Shown here piece by piece: positions 17,059 through 25,766 of a stretch of DNA of 64,000 nt (position 1 is its first letter; every line of letters starts with the position of its first letter). Under the pieces are notes generated by a model. It was given only the letters and a program-made list of their open reading frames with translations, did no database searches and was not told the origin of the DNA. Origin of the DNA: Clostridiales bacterium (GTDB lineage: Bacteria; Bacillota; Clostridia; Saccharofermentanales; Saccharofermentanaceae); assembly GCA_017529925.1 (NCBI GenBank), contig JAFXMZ010000020.1, forward strand, positions 1 through 64,000, written 5' to 3'. A program made the position numbers and the translations under genes.

Positions 17059-19149
17059 ATGAGCGAAGATGAGAACAAAAAGAGCGGCGAAGTCGACATT
17101 TATTTCCAGCCTGTCGACAATAATGATGATGATGAGCTCCGTAATCTGGCCGAGAACCCCAGGGCACTGACGGAAGACTTCAGTGAGGACTCGCTGAAGA
17201 ATATTGAGTCTCTCGAGGAAGGACAGGATGAGTTTGATACATCCAATGCCAGCGAGTATAAGGAAGAAGACATCCAGGTCCTCGAAGGACTCGAGGCTGT
17301 CAGGAAACGTCCCGGTATGTATATCGGTGACACGACCCTGAGAGGTCTTCATCACCTTGTTTATGAGATAGTTGCCAACTCTGTCGACGAGGCTCTTGCA
17401 GGACGCTGCGATACCATAGATGTGACCCTTAATAAGGACGGAAGTGTCACAGTTAAGGATAACGGTTCAGGTATTCCCGTAGGTATCCATCCGAAGCAGG
17501 GAATCCCTACAGTCGAAGTCGTACATACGATACTTCATGCCGGCGGTAAGTTCGGCGGAGGAGCATACAGCGTATCCGGCGGTCTCCACGGAGTAGGTGC
17601 ATCTGTTGTTAATGCTCTTTCCGACAGGATGACGGTACAGGTCAGGAGAGAAGGAAAGATCCATGAGATCTCTTTCGAGAAGGGAAAGACAGTAGAACCG
17701 CTTAAGGTAGTCGGTGAGTGTGATCCCGCAGATACGGGTACGACGACTACATTTATCCCTGATAATACTATTTTCCCCGATATTAAGTTCGATTTTGACT
17801 CAATGATCACCAGATACAGGGAAATGGCATTCCTTAATAAGGAAGTTGCTATCAATCTCAAGGATGACAGAGGGGAAGAGCCTGTTGAGAAGCACCTCCA
17901 CTATGAGGGCGGTATAATCTCATTTGTCGAGTATCTCAACCGCAATAAAGAGGCTATAAACCCCGATCCTATCTATTTTGCGACAAGATCCGGCGACTGT
18001 TTTGTCGAGATCGCGATGCAGTATAACGACACATATCAGGAGAATGTTTACTCCTACGCAAATAACATAGCTACTCCCGAGGGCGGTACGCATCTTACGG
18101 GCTTCAGGGCAGCTCTTACAAGGATCATCAACGATTACGGAAAGAAGTATAAATTCCTGAAGGACGGGGATATCAAGCTTCAGGGAGAGGATACGAGAGA
18201 GGGTCTCGTAGCTATCATCTCGGTCAAGCTTCCCGATCCCCAGTTTGAGGGCCAGACCAAGTCAAAGCTCGGAAATGCAGAGATAAGGCCTCTTGTTGAG
18301 AATGCTGTTGCCGATAAGCTCATGGTCTTCCTCGAGGAGCATCCCGATGTAAGTAAGCTCATCATGGATAAGTGCCTTTCTGCCAGCAGGGCGCGTGATG
18401 CTGCTAAGAAAGCACGTGAACTTACGAGAAGAAAGACCGTATTCGAGAGCAACGCCCTCCCCGGAAAGCTCGCTGACTGCCAGTCTAATGAGGCTGAATT
18501 CTGTGAGATCTTCATCGTTGAGGGTGATTCCGCAGGCGGATCTGCAAAGCAGGGAAGAGAGCGTAAATATCAGGCTATCCTTCCTCTCTGGGGTAAGATG
18601 CTCAATGTTGAGAAGGCCAGGATCGATAAGGTCTATACAAATGAGAAGCTCCAGCCTGTAGTAATGGCGCTCGGTGCAGGTATAGGCGATGAGTTTGATG
18701 AGAGCAAGCTCCGTTATCACAAGGTCATCATCATGGCCGATGCCGATGTCGACGGCTCTCACATCAGAACGCTTCTCCTTACATTCTTCTTCAGATATCT
18801 GAGGCCTCTTGTTGACGGCGGTTACGTTTATATTGCCTGCCCGCCTCTCTATAAGGTCTACAAGGGAGAAGAAGAGTATTACGCCTATGATGATAAGGAA
18901 GTAGATGAGATCAAGGAGAAGACGGGATGGGAGAATCCTCTGATCCAGCGCTTTAAGGGTCTTGGTGAGATGAGTTCCGAGCAACTCTGGGATACAACGA
19001 TGAATCCTGCAACAAGAAAGCTCCTCAGGGTCTCACTTGCAGATGCCCAGGAAGCTGATGAGACATTCTCTCTGCTTATGGGCGATCAGGTCGATCCCAG
19101 AAAGGCTTTCATCCAGGAGAATGCGAAGCTCGCTAATATCGATACCTGA
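17059..19149 (+). CDS. gyrB: DNA gyrase subunit B with acidic N-terminal extension
   Basis: The ATPase subunit of the type II topoisomerase that introduces negative supercoils. After an extra 66 residues, one third of them Asp/Glu, the usual start DIQVLEGLEAVRKRPGMYIG appears. The GHKL ATPase, transducer and TOPRIM domains follow, with EGDSAGGSAKQGR and the metal-binding DADVDGSHIR. The segment normally QAILPLRGK reads QAILPLWGK, a variant I associate with some Clostridia. AAGGAG lies before the ATG, so the extension should be translated. The 696 residues exceed the usual 640. No gyrA follows; parS and parA come next. Confidence 0.95.
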   Translation: MSEDENKKSGEVDIYFQPVDNNDDDELRNLAENPRALTEDFSEDSLKNIESLEEGQDEFDTSNASEYKEEDIQVLEGLEAVRKRPGMYIGDTTLRGLHHLVYEIVANSVDEALAGRCDTIDVTLNKDGSVTVKDNGSGIPVGIHPKQGIPTVEVVHTILHAGGKFGGGAYSVSGGLHGVGASVVNALSDRMTVQVRREGKIHEISFEKGKTVEPLKVVGECDPADTGTTTTFIPDNTIFPDIKFDFDSMITRYREMAFLNKEVAINLKDDRGEEPVEKHLHYEGGIISFVEYLNRNKEAINPDPIYFATRSGDCFVEIAMQYNDTYQENVYSYANNIATPEGGTHLTGFRAALTRIINDYGKKYKFLKDGDIKLQGEDTREGLVAIISVKLPDPQFEGQTKSKLGNAEIRPLVENAVADKLMVFLEEHPDVSKLIMDKCLSASRARDAAKKARELTRRKTVFESNALPGKLADCQSNEAEFCEIFIVEGDSAGGSAKQGRERKYQAILPLWGKMLNVEKARIDKVYTNEKLQPVVMALGAGIGDEFDESKLRYHKVIIMADADVDGSHIRTLLLTFFFRYLRPLVDGGYVYIACPPLYKVYKGEEEYYAYDDKEVDEIKEKTGWENPLIQRFKGLGEMSSEQLWDTTMNPATRKLLRVSLADAQEADETFSLLMGDQVDPRKAFIQENAKLANIDT

Positions 19150-19177
19150 TAACCCTGCTGATACATTATGATCCTCC

Positions 19178-19209
19178 AGATGGATTGTTCCACGTGGAAC
19201 AATCCATCT
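19178..19209. terminator. parS: gyrB terminator-like hairpin containing parS site 1
   Basis: A perfect 32-bp palindrome centred on CACGTG, followed by TCTTTTTC, lies 28 bases after the gyrB stop. Its central 16 bases (19186-19201) are exactly TGTTCCACGTGGAACA, a consensus parS site for ParB. One sequence could therefore act as centromere on DNA and transcription terminator in RNA. Confidence 0.9.
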
Positions 19210-19243
19210 TCTTTTTCTCCGAAAATGAATGAAGTGATCAAAT

Positions 19244-19259
19244 TGTTCCACGTGGAACA
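19244..19259. promoter_or_regulatory. parS: parS site 2
   Basis: A second perfect TGTTCCACGTGGAACA, 58 bp after the first and 108 bp before parA. ParB binds such sites near the origin and spreads from them. It may also affect parA transcription, since the parA promoter region lies just downstream. Confidence 0.95.
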
Positions 19260-19366
19260 ATGATGTAATGGAAACGACAGAAAAGATTGTAAATTATATG
19301 TAATATCGAAATTTGACAACGAATATTATAATGAATGTAGATAATTATAATAAAGGAGACATGGAA

Positions 19367-20131
19367 ATGGGCAAGATAATAGCCGTTGCAAACCAGAAGG
19401 GAGGAGTCGGAAAGACGACTACTGTCGTCAGTCTGGCTGCTTATATCGGTAAAAAGAGAAAGAAGGTGCTCGTAATAGACCTGGATCCGCAGGGAAATGC
19501 TACAAGCGGCCTCGGAGTAGATAAGGGGGATATCGAGAACTCAACATACGATGTACTCGTAAACGATGTTCCGATGTCGGATGCTATAGTAGAGTCTGCG
19601 GCGAAGAATGTAGATATCTGCCCTACGAACATCAATCTTGCCGGAGCAGAGGTCGAACTCGTATCGGCGATATCCAGGGAGCAGGTTCTTAAGAACAGTC
19701 TGTCTGAGGTAGCGGATGAGTATGATTTTGTACTTATCGACTGCCCGCCTTCACTCGGCCTTCTTACCATCAATGCCCTTACGGCATCATCCGGACTGAT
19801 CATCCCTATCCAGGGTGAATACTACGCTCTCGAGGGGCTTACACAGCTTATCGACACAGTGAATATCGTCAAGAAAAAGCTCAATAAGGAGATAGATATC
19901 CTCGGAGTTGTCCTCACGATGTTTGACAGGAGAACGCAGCTTACAAGACAGGTAAAGGAAGAGGTTGAGAAGTATTTCGGCAACAAGGTCTTCAAGACAC
20001 AGATACCCAGAAATGTCAGACTTGCCGAAGCGCCCAGCCACGGTCTTGCGATCTGTGATTATGACCATAACTCCAAGGGCGGAAAGGCATATGAAGCGCT
20101 TGCTGCAGAGGTAGTAAAGAGAGCGAAATAA
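19367..20131 (+). CDS. parA: Chromosome partition ATPase ParA (Soj)
   Basis: A 254-residue Walker-type ATPase that, with ParB-parS, moves replicated origins apart and in Bacillus also regulates DnaA. The deviant Walker A motif KGGVGKTT lies at residues about 10-17, and the DLDPQGNAT and DCPPSLGLLT motifs follow. Longer in-frame starts exist from 19313, but AAAGGAG is correctly spaced only for the ATG at 19367, which gives the standard MGKIIAVANQKGG start. It is followed 50 bases later by parB. Confidence 0.96.
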   Translation: MGKIIAVANQKGGVGKTTTVVSLAAYIGKKRKKVLVIDLDPQGNATSGLGVDKGDIENSTYDVLVNDVPMSDAIVESAAKNVDICPTNINLAGAEVELVSAISREQVLKNSLSEVADEYDFVLIDCPPSLGLLTINALTASSGLIIPIQGEYYALEGLTQLIDTVNIVKKKLNKEIDILGVVLTMFDRRTQLTRQVKEEVEKYFGNKVFKTQIPRNVRLAEAPSHGLAICDYDHNSKGGKAYEALAAEVVKRAK

Positions 20132-20181
20132 TACATAGACAACCATCTATATAAATATTCTAAAAACAGGGAGGATATATC

Positions 20182-21078
20182 ATGGCAACCAGAGCAACGG
20201 GAAAATCAAATAAGGGTCTCGGTAAAGGTCTCGGAGCACTTCTTTCGACAGAAGGTATCCCGGAGAATACAAAAGATTCCGTCATAGAATTAAAGATAAA
20301 TGATGTAAGTCCTAACGACGGTCAGCCGCGTAAGATATTTGATGAGACGGCTCTTAATGAGCTTGCTGATTCCATCAGGGAAAACGGAGTGATCCAGCCT
20401 ATCATCGTACAGAAGAAAGGCACGGGATACCGCATAGTTGCAGGCGAGAGAAGGTGGCGTGCATCCCGTATCGCCGGACTGTCTGTCATACCTGCGATCG
20501 TAAGGGAACTTACGGATAAGGAGACGATGGAGCAGGCGCTTATCGAGAACCTTCAGAGAGAAGATCTGAATCCTCTTGAAGAAGCATATGCAATGGACAG
20601 TCTTCTGAAGACACATAAGATGAGCCAGGAACAGCTTGCCAAGAAACTCGGTAAGCCCAGGGCTACTGTAGCCAATACGGTTAGATTGATAAACATCGAT
20701 GAATCGCTTCAGGATTTCATCAGGAATGGAGACCTTTCGGCAGGTCATGCCAAGGCACTTCTCGGACTCAAGGATCCTGAGGATCAGAGGAAGGCGGCAG
20801 ACGTTATCATCGCCAAGGATATGACCGTCCGTCAGGCAGAGGAGTATGTCAAGAAATATCTTTGGGCACTGGAGAATCCGGGGTCAGATAAGCCGCGCAA
20901 AAAAGAACTTGGTTCACAGTTCAATCTGAGTGCGAGAGAAGTGGAGGTCAAGCTCAAGAAGAGCCTCGGATCCAAGGTTAAACTGAAGGTATCCGATCCT
21001 GATACGGGAAAGGGAAAGATCGTCATAGACTATAAGAACTATGAGGATCTCGACAGGCTCCTGGAGCTTCTGGGATAA
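20182..21078 (+). CDS. parB: Chromosome partition protein ParB (Spo0J)
   Basis: A 298-residue CTP-dependent DNA clamp that loads at parS. The N-terminal GKGLGALLS start and the ParB/Srx-like CTPase domain carry the GERRWRASR box near residue 92 and ENLQREDLNPLEEA near 122. The central helix-turn-helix reads LAKKLGKPRATVANTVRL, and the C-terminal dimerisation domain follows. GGGAGGATAT precedes the ATG. With the two parS sites next to parA, the partition system is complete here. Confidence 0.96.
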   Translation: MATRATGKSNKGLGKGLGALLSTEGIPENTKDSVIELKINDVSPNDGQPRKIFDETALNELADSIRENGVIQPIIVQKKGTGYRIVAGERRWRASRIAGLSVIPAIVRELTDKETMEQALIENLQREDLNPLEEAYAMDSLLKTHKMSQEQLAKKLGKPRATVANTVRLINIDESLQDFIRNGDLSAGHAKALLGLKDPEDQRKAADVIIAKDMTVRQAEEYVKKYLWALENPGSDKPRKKELGSQFNLSAREVEVKLKKSLGSKVKLKVSDPDTGKGKIVIDYKNYEDLDRLLELLG

Positions 21079-21079
21079 G

Positions 21080-21961
21080 TTGAAGACGTTAAGTAACAGA
21101 TCCAAAGGTATAATCTGCATCCTCCTGGCTGCGCTGGGTTTTTCCCTGATGACTTTTTTCGTCAGGATATCGGGAGATGTTCCGACAATGGAAAAAGCAT
21201 TTTTCAGGAATGCCGTTGCTGCTGTCGTGTCATTCTTTCTCCTGCTGAGATCCGGCGAGAGGTTCGCTGTTAAGAAGGGCTGCAAGAGAGATATCTTTTT
21301 CAGATGTATATTTGGAACGAGCGGTCTTATCGCGAACTTTTATGCAGTAGATAAGCTTAATATCGCTGATGCGAATATGCTCAATAAACTGTCGCCTTTT
21401 TTCGCGATCCTGCTGTCTATTCCGATACTCAGGGAAAAGCCGAAAAAGATCGATATACTGGCTGTTGTCGTGGCATTCACGGGAGCGCTCCTGATAATAA
21501 GACCGAGCGGCGAGAACCTGCAGCTCGTTCCTGCCCTCATAGGCCTTTACGGAGGCTTCGGTGCAGGTACAGCATATGTCTTCGTAAGAAGGCTCGGAAA
21601 GAAGGGCGAGAGGACGCCTGTCATCGTGCTGTGCTTTTCGCTGTTCTCGACATTCGTAACGATTCCTTTTATATTGATGGATTTTGTCATGCTGACACCC
21701 ATGCAGCTCCTTTGTCTTGTGCTCGCGGGAGTATCGGCGACACTCGGTCAGTTTGGTATTACGTCGGCATATAAGTTTGCTCCTGCAAAGGAGATCTCGG
21801 TATTTGACTACACGCAGGTGATATTCGCGGCCCTCATCGGTATAATGTTCCTGGGAGAGGTTCCTACGCCGCTGTCGTTTGCGGGTTACTTTATCATCAT
21901 AGGCGTTGCGGTCTTGAGGTGGCTTCACAATCTGAAGATCCCGGAAGAAGGAGAGGGATGA
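21080..21961 (+). CDS. EamA/DMT-family transporter
   Basis: About 293 residues with ten predicted helices in two EamA repeats (a GIICILLAALGFSLMTFFVR start, and ISVFDYTQVIFAALIGIMFLGE in the second half). It is a drug/metabolite transporter-superfamily permease of unknown substrate, in the cytoplasmic membrane. The TTG at 21080, just after the parB stop, is the likely start. An ATG at 21041 would overlap parB by 38 bases. It is followed one base after its stop by another membrane gene, so they are probably co-transcribed. Confidence 0.85.
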   Translation: MKTLSNRSKGIICILLAALGFSLMTFFVRISGDVPTMEKAFFRNAVAAVVSFFLLLRSGERFAVKKGCKRDIFFRCIFGTSGLIANFYAVDKLNIADANMLNKLSPFFAILLSIPILREKPKKIDILAVVVAFTGALLIIRPSGENLQLVPALIGLYGGFGAGTAYVFVRRLGKKGERTPVIVLCFSLFSTFVTIPFILMDFVMLTPMQLLCLVLAGVSATLGQFGITSAYKFAPAKEISVFDYTQVIFAALIGIMFLGEVPTPLSFAGYFIIIGVAVLRWLHNLKIPEEGEG

Positions 21962-21962
21962 T

Positions 21963-22532
21963 ATGGAAAAGACAAAGAAAGTCCTTAAGCTTATCGGTAT
22001 TTATCTCCTGAACTATATCCTGTGGACGGTCGTGTTCGTTCTGCTGTTCAGGACGCCGCTGTTCAAAGGCATGGATGTCCTTATGTACAGAGGGGTGATA
22101 TTCATCTTTCTGACAGGCCTTCTGGCTGCGGGGACGATGGCGGTCCTCATGCGCTTTCTAAAGCTCATAGAGATCCGCGACATCATACTGATGTTCTTCC
22201 TCATATGCTGCGTCAATATGACGCTGTTTACGCTCATTCCCGTTACGGTCGAAAGGTCGGTATCCGTCTTCATGCTCAGCTATATGGAACAGAATGATGA
22301 CAGGACCTACACCAGAGAGGATGTCGAGGAGATATTTGCACAGAAGTATGTGAAGGATTACGGTGCTTTCGAGAAGAGATTTAATGAGCAGGAAGTTACC
22401 GGTACCATCGAAAAGAATGCGGACGGAACATACAGCATAACCCCCTCGGGCAGGAGGATCGTAAAGATGTTCAGGACCGTTGCAGAGTGGTTTGATACGG
22501 ATAAGAGACTTGTATATCCGAATGACTATTAA
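21963..22532 (+). CDS. Hypothetical four-helix membrane protein
   Basis: 189 residues with four hydrophobic segments within about 1-105, then a soluble tail of about 80 residues (TYTREDVEEIFAQKYVKDYG). No family is recognised. It starts at the overlap with the transporter stop and ends 12 bases before the DJ-1-like gene. That suggests a three-gene unit with unknown common purpose. Confidence 0.7.
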   Translation: MEKTKKVLKLIGIYLLNYILWTVVFVLLFRTPLFKGMDVLMYRGVIFIFLTGLLAAGTMAVLMRFLKLIEIRDIILMFFLICCVNMTLFTLIPVTVERSVSVFMLSYMEQNDDRTYTREDVEEIFAQKYVKDYGAFEKRFNEQEVTGTIEKNADGTYSITPSGRRIVKMFRTVAEWFDTDKRLVYPNDY

Positions 22533-22544
22533 GGAGGAAACAAG

Positions 22545-23102
22545 ATGAGCAAGGCTATCGTTTTTATCGCAGACGGAACAGAAGAGGTCGAGTGCTTAAC
22601 GACAGTGGATCTTTTGAGGCGCGCGGGCGTCGAGACGGTCCTGGTATCGATAATGGATTCGAAGACGGTAATATCGTCTCATAAAGTGGAGATAAATGCC
22701 GACAGCATATTTGTCGAGGAAGAGCTTCAGGATGCGGATCTTCTCTTTGTACCCGGCGGAATGCCCGGGACACTCAAGATGAGCGAGCATGAAGGTCTTG
22801 AAAGGCTTCTCAGGGCTCAGGCTGCAAAAGGGAAGAGGGTCGCAGCCGTATGTGCGGGTCCTTCCGTTCTCGGAAAGGCGGGACTTCTCAAAGGTAAGAA
22901 GGCTACCTGCTTCCCGGGCTGGGAAGATAAGCTCGACTGCGGGGAGTATACAGGCGAGGGCGTCGTAACGGACGGACTCATCACCACTGGAAGGGGCCTC
23001 GGATTCTCGATAGATCTCGGCCTCGAGCTCATAAGGCTCCTCGAGGGCGAAGAGAAGGCTCTCGATATGAAAAAGAGGATACAGCATCCGGAGTCGGTCT
23101 GA
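22545..23102 (+). CDS. DJ-1/PfpI-family protein
   Basis: A 185-residue cytoplasmic protein of the DJ-1/ThiJ/PfpI superfamily. It begins KAIVFIADGTEEVECLTTVD, with the conserved Glu near residue 15. The nucleophile elbow is VAAVCAGPSVLGKAGLL, its Cys near residue 103. Members act in protein or nucleotide deglycation, oxidative stress defence or chaperone roles. AAGGAGG lies before the ATG. The specific activity cannot be read from sequence. Confidence 0.88.
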   Translation: MSKAIVFIADGTEEVECLTTVDLLRRAGVETVLVSIMDSKTVISSHKVEINADSIFVEEELQDADLLFVPGGMPGTLKMSEHEGLERLLRAQAAKGKRVAAVCAGPSVLGKAGLLKGKKATCFPGWEDKLDCGEYTGEGVVTDGLITTGRGLGFSIDLGLELIRLLEGEEKALDMKKRIQHPESV

Positions 23103-23123
23103 CCCTGATATGAACATAAGTGA

Positions 23124-23159
23124 AGAGGCCTCCGCCGTATAAAGCGGGGGTCTTTCTTT
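23124..23159 (+). terminator. Terminator after the DJ-1-like gene
   Basis: A 12-bp stem with three G-U pairs (AGAGGCCTCCGC with GCGGGGGTCTTT) and an 8-base loop, followed by CTTTT. Confidence 0.8.
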
Positions 23160-23268
23160 TCGAAACGGCAATTCATGATGAAAATCTGATATAAATACTG
23201 TATATTTAATATATGCGCGTATGCTCTTTTTTGCATAATAGTGTTATTAACCGAAAGGGGGCCGTTAA

Positions 23269-25677
23269 ATGAAGTACGGATTTTTTGACAACGACAAGAG
23301 AGAATATGTGATCACCGATCCCGCTACGCCTTCAGCATGGGCGAACTATCTGGGATCTCCCGAGTATGGAGCTCTGATCTCCAATAATGCAGGCGGATAC
23401 AGTTTCGCCAAGTCGGGAGCAAACGGAAGACTCCTGCGTTACAATTTCGACAATTCCGACAGGCCCGGAAGATATATCTACATCAGAGACAATGCATCCA
23501 AGGATTTCTGGTCCGCTTCATGGCAGCCCGTAGGCAAGGACCTTTCAGAATATAAGAGCGAGTGCCGCCATGGCCTCGGCTACACGGTAATGACATCTTC
23601 ATATGCGGGCATCACATCCAAGGCTTCCTACTATGTACCCGACAAGAAGGAGTATGAGGTATGGGCTCTTTCCGTTACGAATGATTCTTCGGAAGCAAGG
23701 TCCCTCACGGTCACAGGTTATGCAGAGCTTACTAATAACAGCAACTACGAGCAGGATCTCGTTAACCTTCAGTATTCGAGATTCATCTCCAGGACACAGT
23801 TTGACGGCAACAGGGTAACACAGAAGCTCCACGGCAATCTCGATGCACAGCCCGATGCCGTAGACGAGAAGCTCGTTACGGAGAGATTCTTCGGTCTTGC
23901 CGGAAATCCCGTTTCCTCCGCCTGCGGAGACAAGGAGCTCTTCCTCGGTAAGTATCACACATATTCCGATCCGATCGGAGTCATTAACGGCGACCTCGGC
24001 GGCGGAATGAACTATAATGAGTATTCCTGCGGCGCCCTTTCGACGGTTATCGAGCTCAAGCCCGGTGAGACAAAGGACATCATCTTTGCTCTCGGCGAGA
24101 AGTACGGCGATGAGGCTTCTCAGATCCTCGCAGGATACGAGAATGACACGGCTTCCGTTGTTGCGAAGGAGATTGATGAGCTCCGCGCTTACTGGGAGGC
24201 TAAGCTTTCGAACTTCCAGATCAAGACCCCCAACGAAGAGTTCGATACGATGATCAATACATGGAATGCCTATAACAGCTTCATGACCTTCATCTGGTCG
24301 CGTGCCGCTTCATTCGTTTACTGCGGACTTCGTAACGGATACGGATACAGGGATACTGTTCAGGACATCCAGGGCGTTATCCACCTCGCACCTGAGATGG
24401 CACTCGAGAAGATCCGCTTCATGCTCTCTGCACAGGTAGATAACGGCGGCGGACTCCCTCTCGTTAAGTTCAACCATAATGCGGGTCACGAGGATACGCC
24501 TGACGACGCTTCCTACGTTAAGGAGACAGGTCATCCCGAGTATCGTGCAGATGATGCCCTCTGGCTCTTCCCGACAGTATATAAGTACATCACAGAGTCC
24601 GGTAATATCGATTTCCTCGATGAGGTCATCGTTTATGCAAACAGGGGCGAGGATACGGTTTATGACCACCTGAAGAGAGCTATCGACTTCTCCATGAACC
24701 GCTTAGGACCGCACGGAATGCCTGCTGGTCTCTATGCTGACTGGAATGACTGCCTGAGGCTCGGTAAGAACGGTGAGTCGACATTCGTTGCTTTCCAGTT
24801 CTACTACGCAATGAGCATCCTGCGTCTTTTCGCTGAGCATAAGGGCGATAAGGAATATATCGAATACCTCGACATCGAGCAGAATAAGCTCGGCAAGATC
24901 CTCAATGATCTCTGCTGGAACGAGGACAGGTTCATCAGAGGCTTCACGGAGGCAGGTGCAGTTATCGGAAGAAGGACTGATCCCGAGGCTTCTATGTGGC
25001 TCAATCCCCAGAGCTGGGCTGTCATCTCCGGACTTGCTGACGGCGATCAGGCCAAGCTCGCTCTCGATTCCGTCGAGAAGCTCCTCAACACGGATTACGG
25101 TCTCGTGCTCATGGATCCGCCTTATCATGCACATTCATTCCCCGGCGCACTTGCTGTCATCTACAACCAGGGTGCGAAGGAGAACGGCGGTATCTTCTCG
25201 CAGTCCCAGGGCTGGATCATCCTTGCCGAGGCTCTCTGCGGAAACGGATCACGTGCATTCAAGTACTATATGGAGAACAATCCTGCGGCCCAGAACGACC
25301 GCGCGGATATAAGAAAGCTCGAGCCTTACTGCTACGGTCAGTTCACTGAAGGCAAGACGAGCCCTCACTTCGGAAGATCTCACGTACACTGGCTGACGGG
25401 TACGGCTTCCACCATGATGGTCGGCTGCGTCGAGGGTATCCTCGGTATGCGTCCCGATCTTGAGGGTCTCCTGATCGCTCCTTCCATTCCTTCCGAGTGG
25501 GACGGCCTTGAGATCAATAAGAACTTCAGAGGCAAGAAGCTGCACATCGTGATCAAGAATCCTTCCCATAAGGAGTCCGGATTCACATCCATGAAGGTCA
25601 ACGGCGTAGACTTTACTGAGAGCTATGTAAAGGCTTCCGACCTTAAGGATGAGAATGAGATCGAGCTCGTACTCTGA
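23269..25677 (+). CDS. GH94 disaccharide phosphorylase (cellobiose/chitobiose type)
   Basis: An 802-residue cytoplasmic enzyme that phosphorolyses a beta-linked disaccharide to a sugar 1-phosphate plus a monosaccharide. The start MKYGFFDNDKREYVIT and the length match GH94 cellobiose and N,N'-diacetylchitobiose phosphorylases. The catalytic Asp lies in ADWNDCL near residue 490, preceded by Tyr where the enzymes I recall have Arg. RDTVQDIQG, QSQGWIILAE and WLTGTAS are the other conserved blocks. The neighbouring secreted GH16 suggests a beta-glucan product such as laminaribiose or cellobiose. Substrate is not resolvable by eye. It lacks a signal peptide and sits between two terminators, so it is probably monocistronic. 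Confidence 0.88.
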   Translation: MKYGFFDNDKREYVITDPATPSAWANYLGSPEYGALISNNAGGYSFAKSGANGRLLRYNFDNSDRPGRYIYIRDNASKDFWSASWQPVGKDLSEYKSECRHGLGYTVMTSSYAGITSKASYYVPDKKEYEVWALSVTNDSSEARSLTVTGYAELTNNSNYEQDLVNLQYSRFISRTQFDGNRVTQKLHGNLDAQPDAVDEKLVTERFFGLAGNPVSSACGDKELFLGKYHTYSDPIGVINGDLGGGMNYNEYSCGALSTVIELKPGETKDIIFALGEKYGDEASQILAGYENDTASVVAKEIDELRAYWEAKLSNFQIKTPNEEFDTMINTWNAYNSFMTFIWSRAASFVYCGLRNGYGYRDTVQDIQGVIHLAPEMALEKIRFMLSAQVDNGGGLPLVKFNHNAGHEDTPDDASYVKETGHPEYRADDALWLFPTVYKYITESGNIDFLDEVIVYANRGEDTVYDHLKRAIDFSMNRLGPHGMPAGLYADWNDCLRLGKNGESTFVAFQFYYAMSILRLFAEHKGDKEYIEYLDIEQNKLGKILNDLCWNEDRFIRGFTEAGAVIGRRTDPEASMWLNPQSWAVISGLADGDQAKLALDSVEKLLNTDYGLVLMDPPYHAHSFPGALAVIYNQGAKENGGIFSQSQGWIILAEALCGNGSRAFKYYMENNPAAQNDRADIRKLEPYCYGQFTEGKTSPHFGRSHVHWLTGTASTMMVGCVEGILGMRPDLEGLLIAPSIPSEWDGLEINKNFRGKKLHIVIKNPSHKESGFTSMKVNGVDFTESYVKASDLKDENEIELVL

Positions 25678-25697
25678 TAAGATGAGATAAGCTATAG

Positions 25698-25731
25698 CGG
25701 CCCGCTTTACACTTCCGTGAGGCGGGCCGTA
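25698..25731 (+). terminator. Terminator after GH94
   Basis: An 8-bp GC stem CGGCCCGC/GCGGGCCG with an inner CAC-TTCC-GTG hairpin, followed by a weak T-rich tail (TATCTGTATCT). Confidence 0.8.
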
Positions 25732-25766
25732 TCTGTATCTAAAAAAGGAAAAACGGGGTAAATCCA

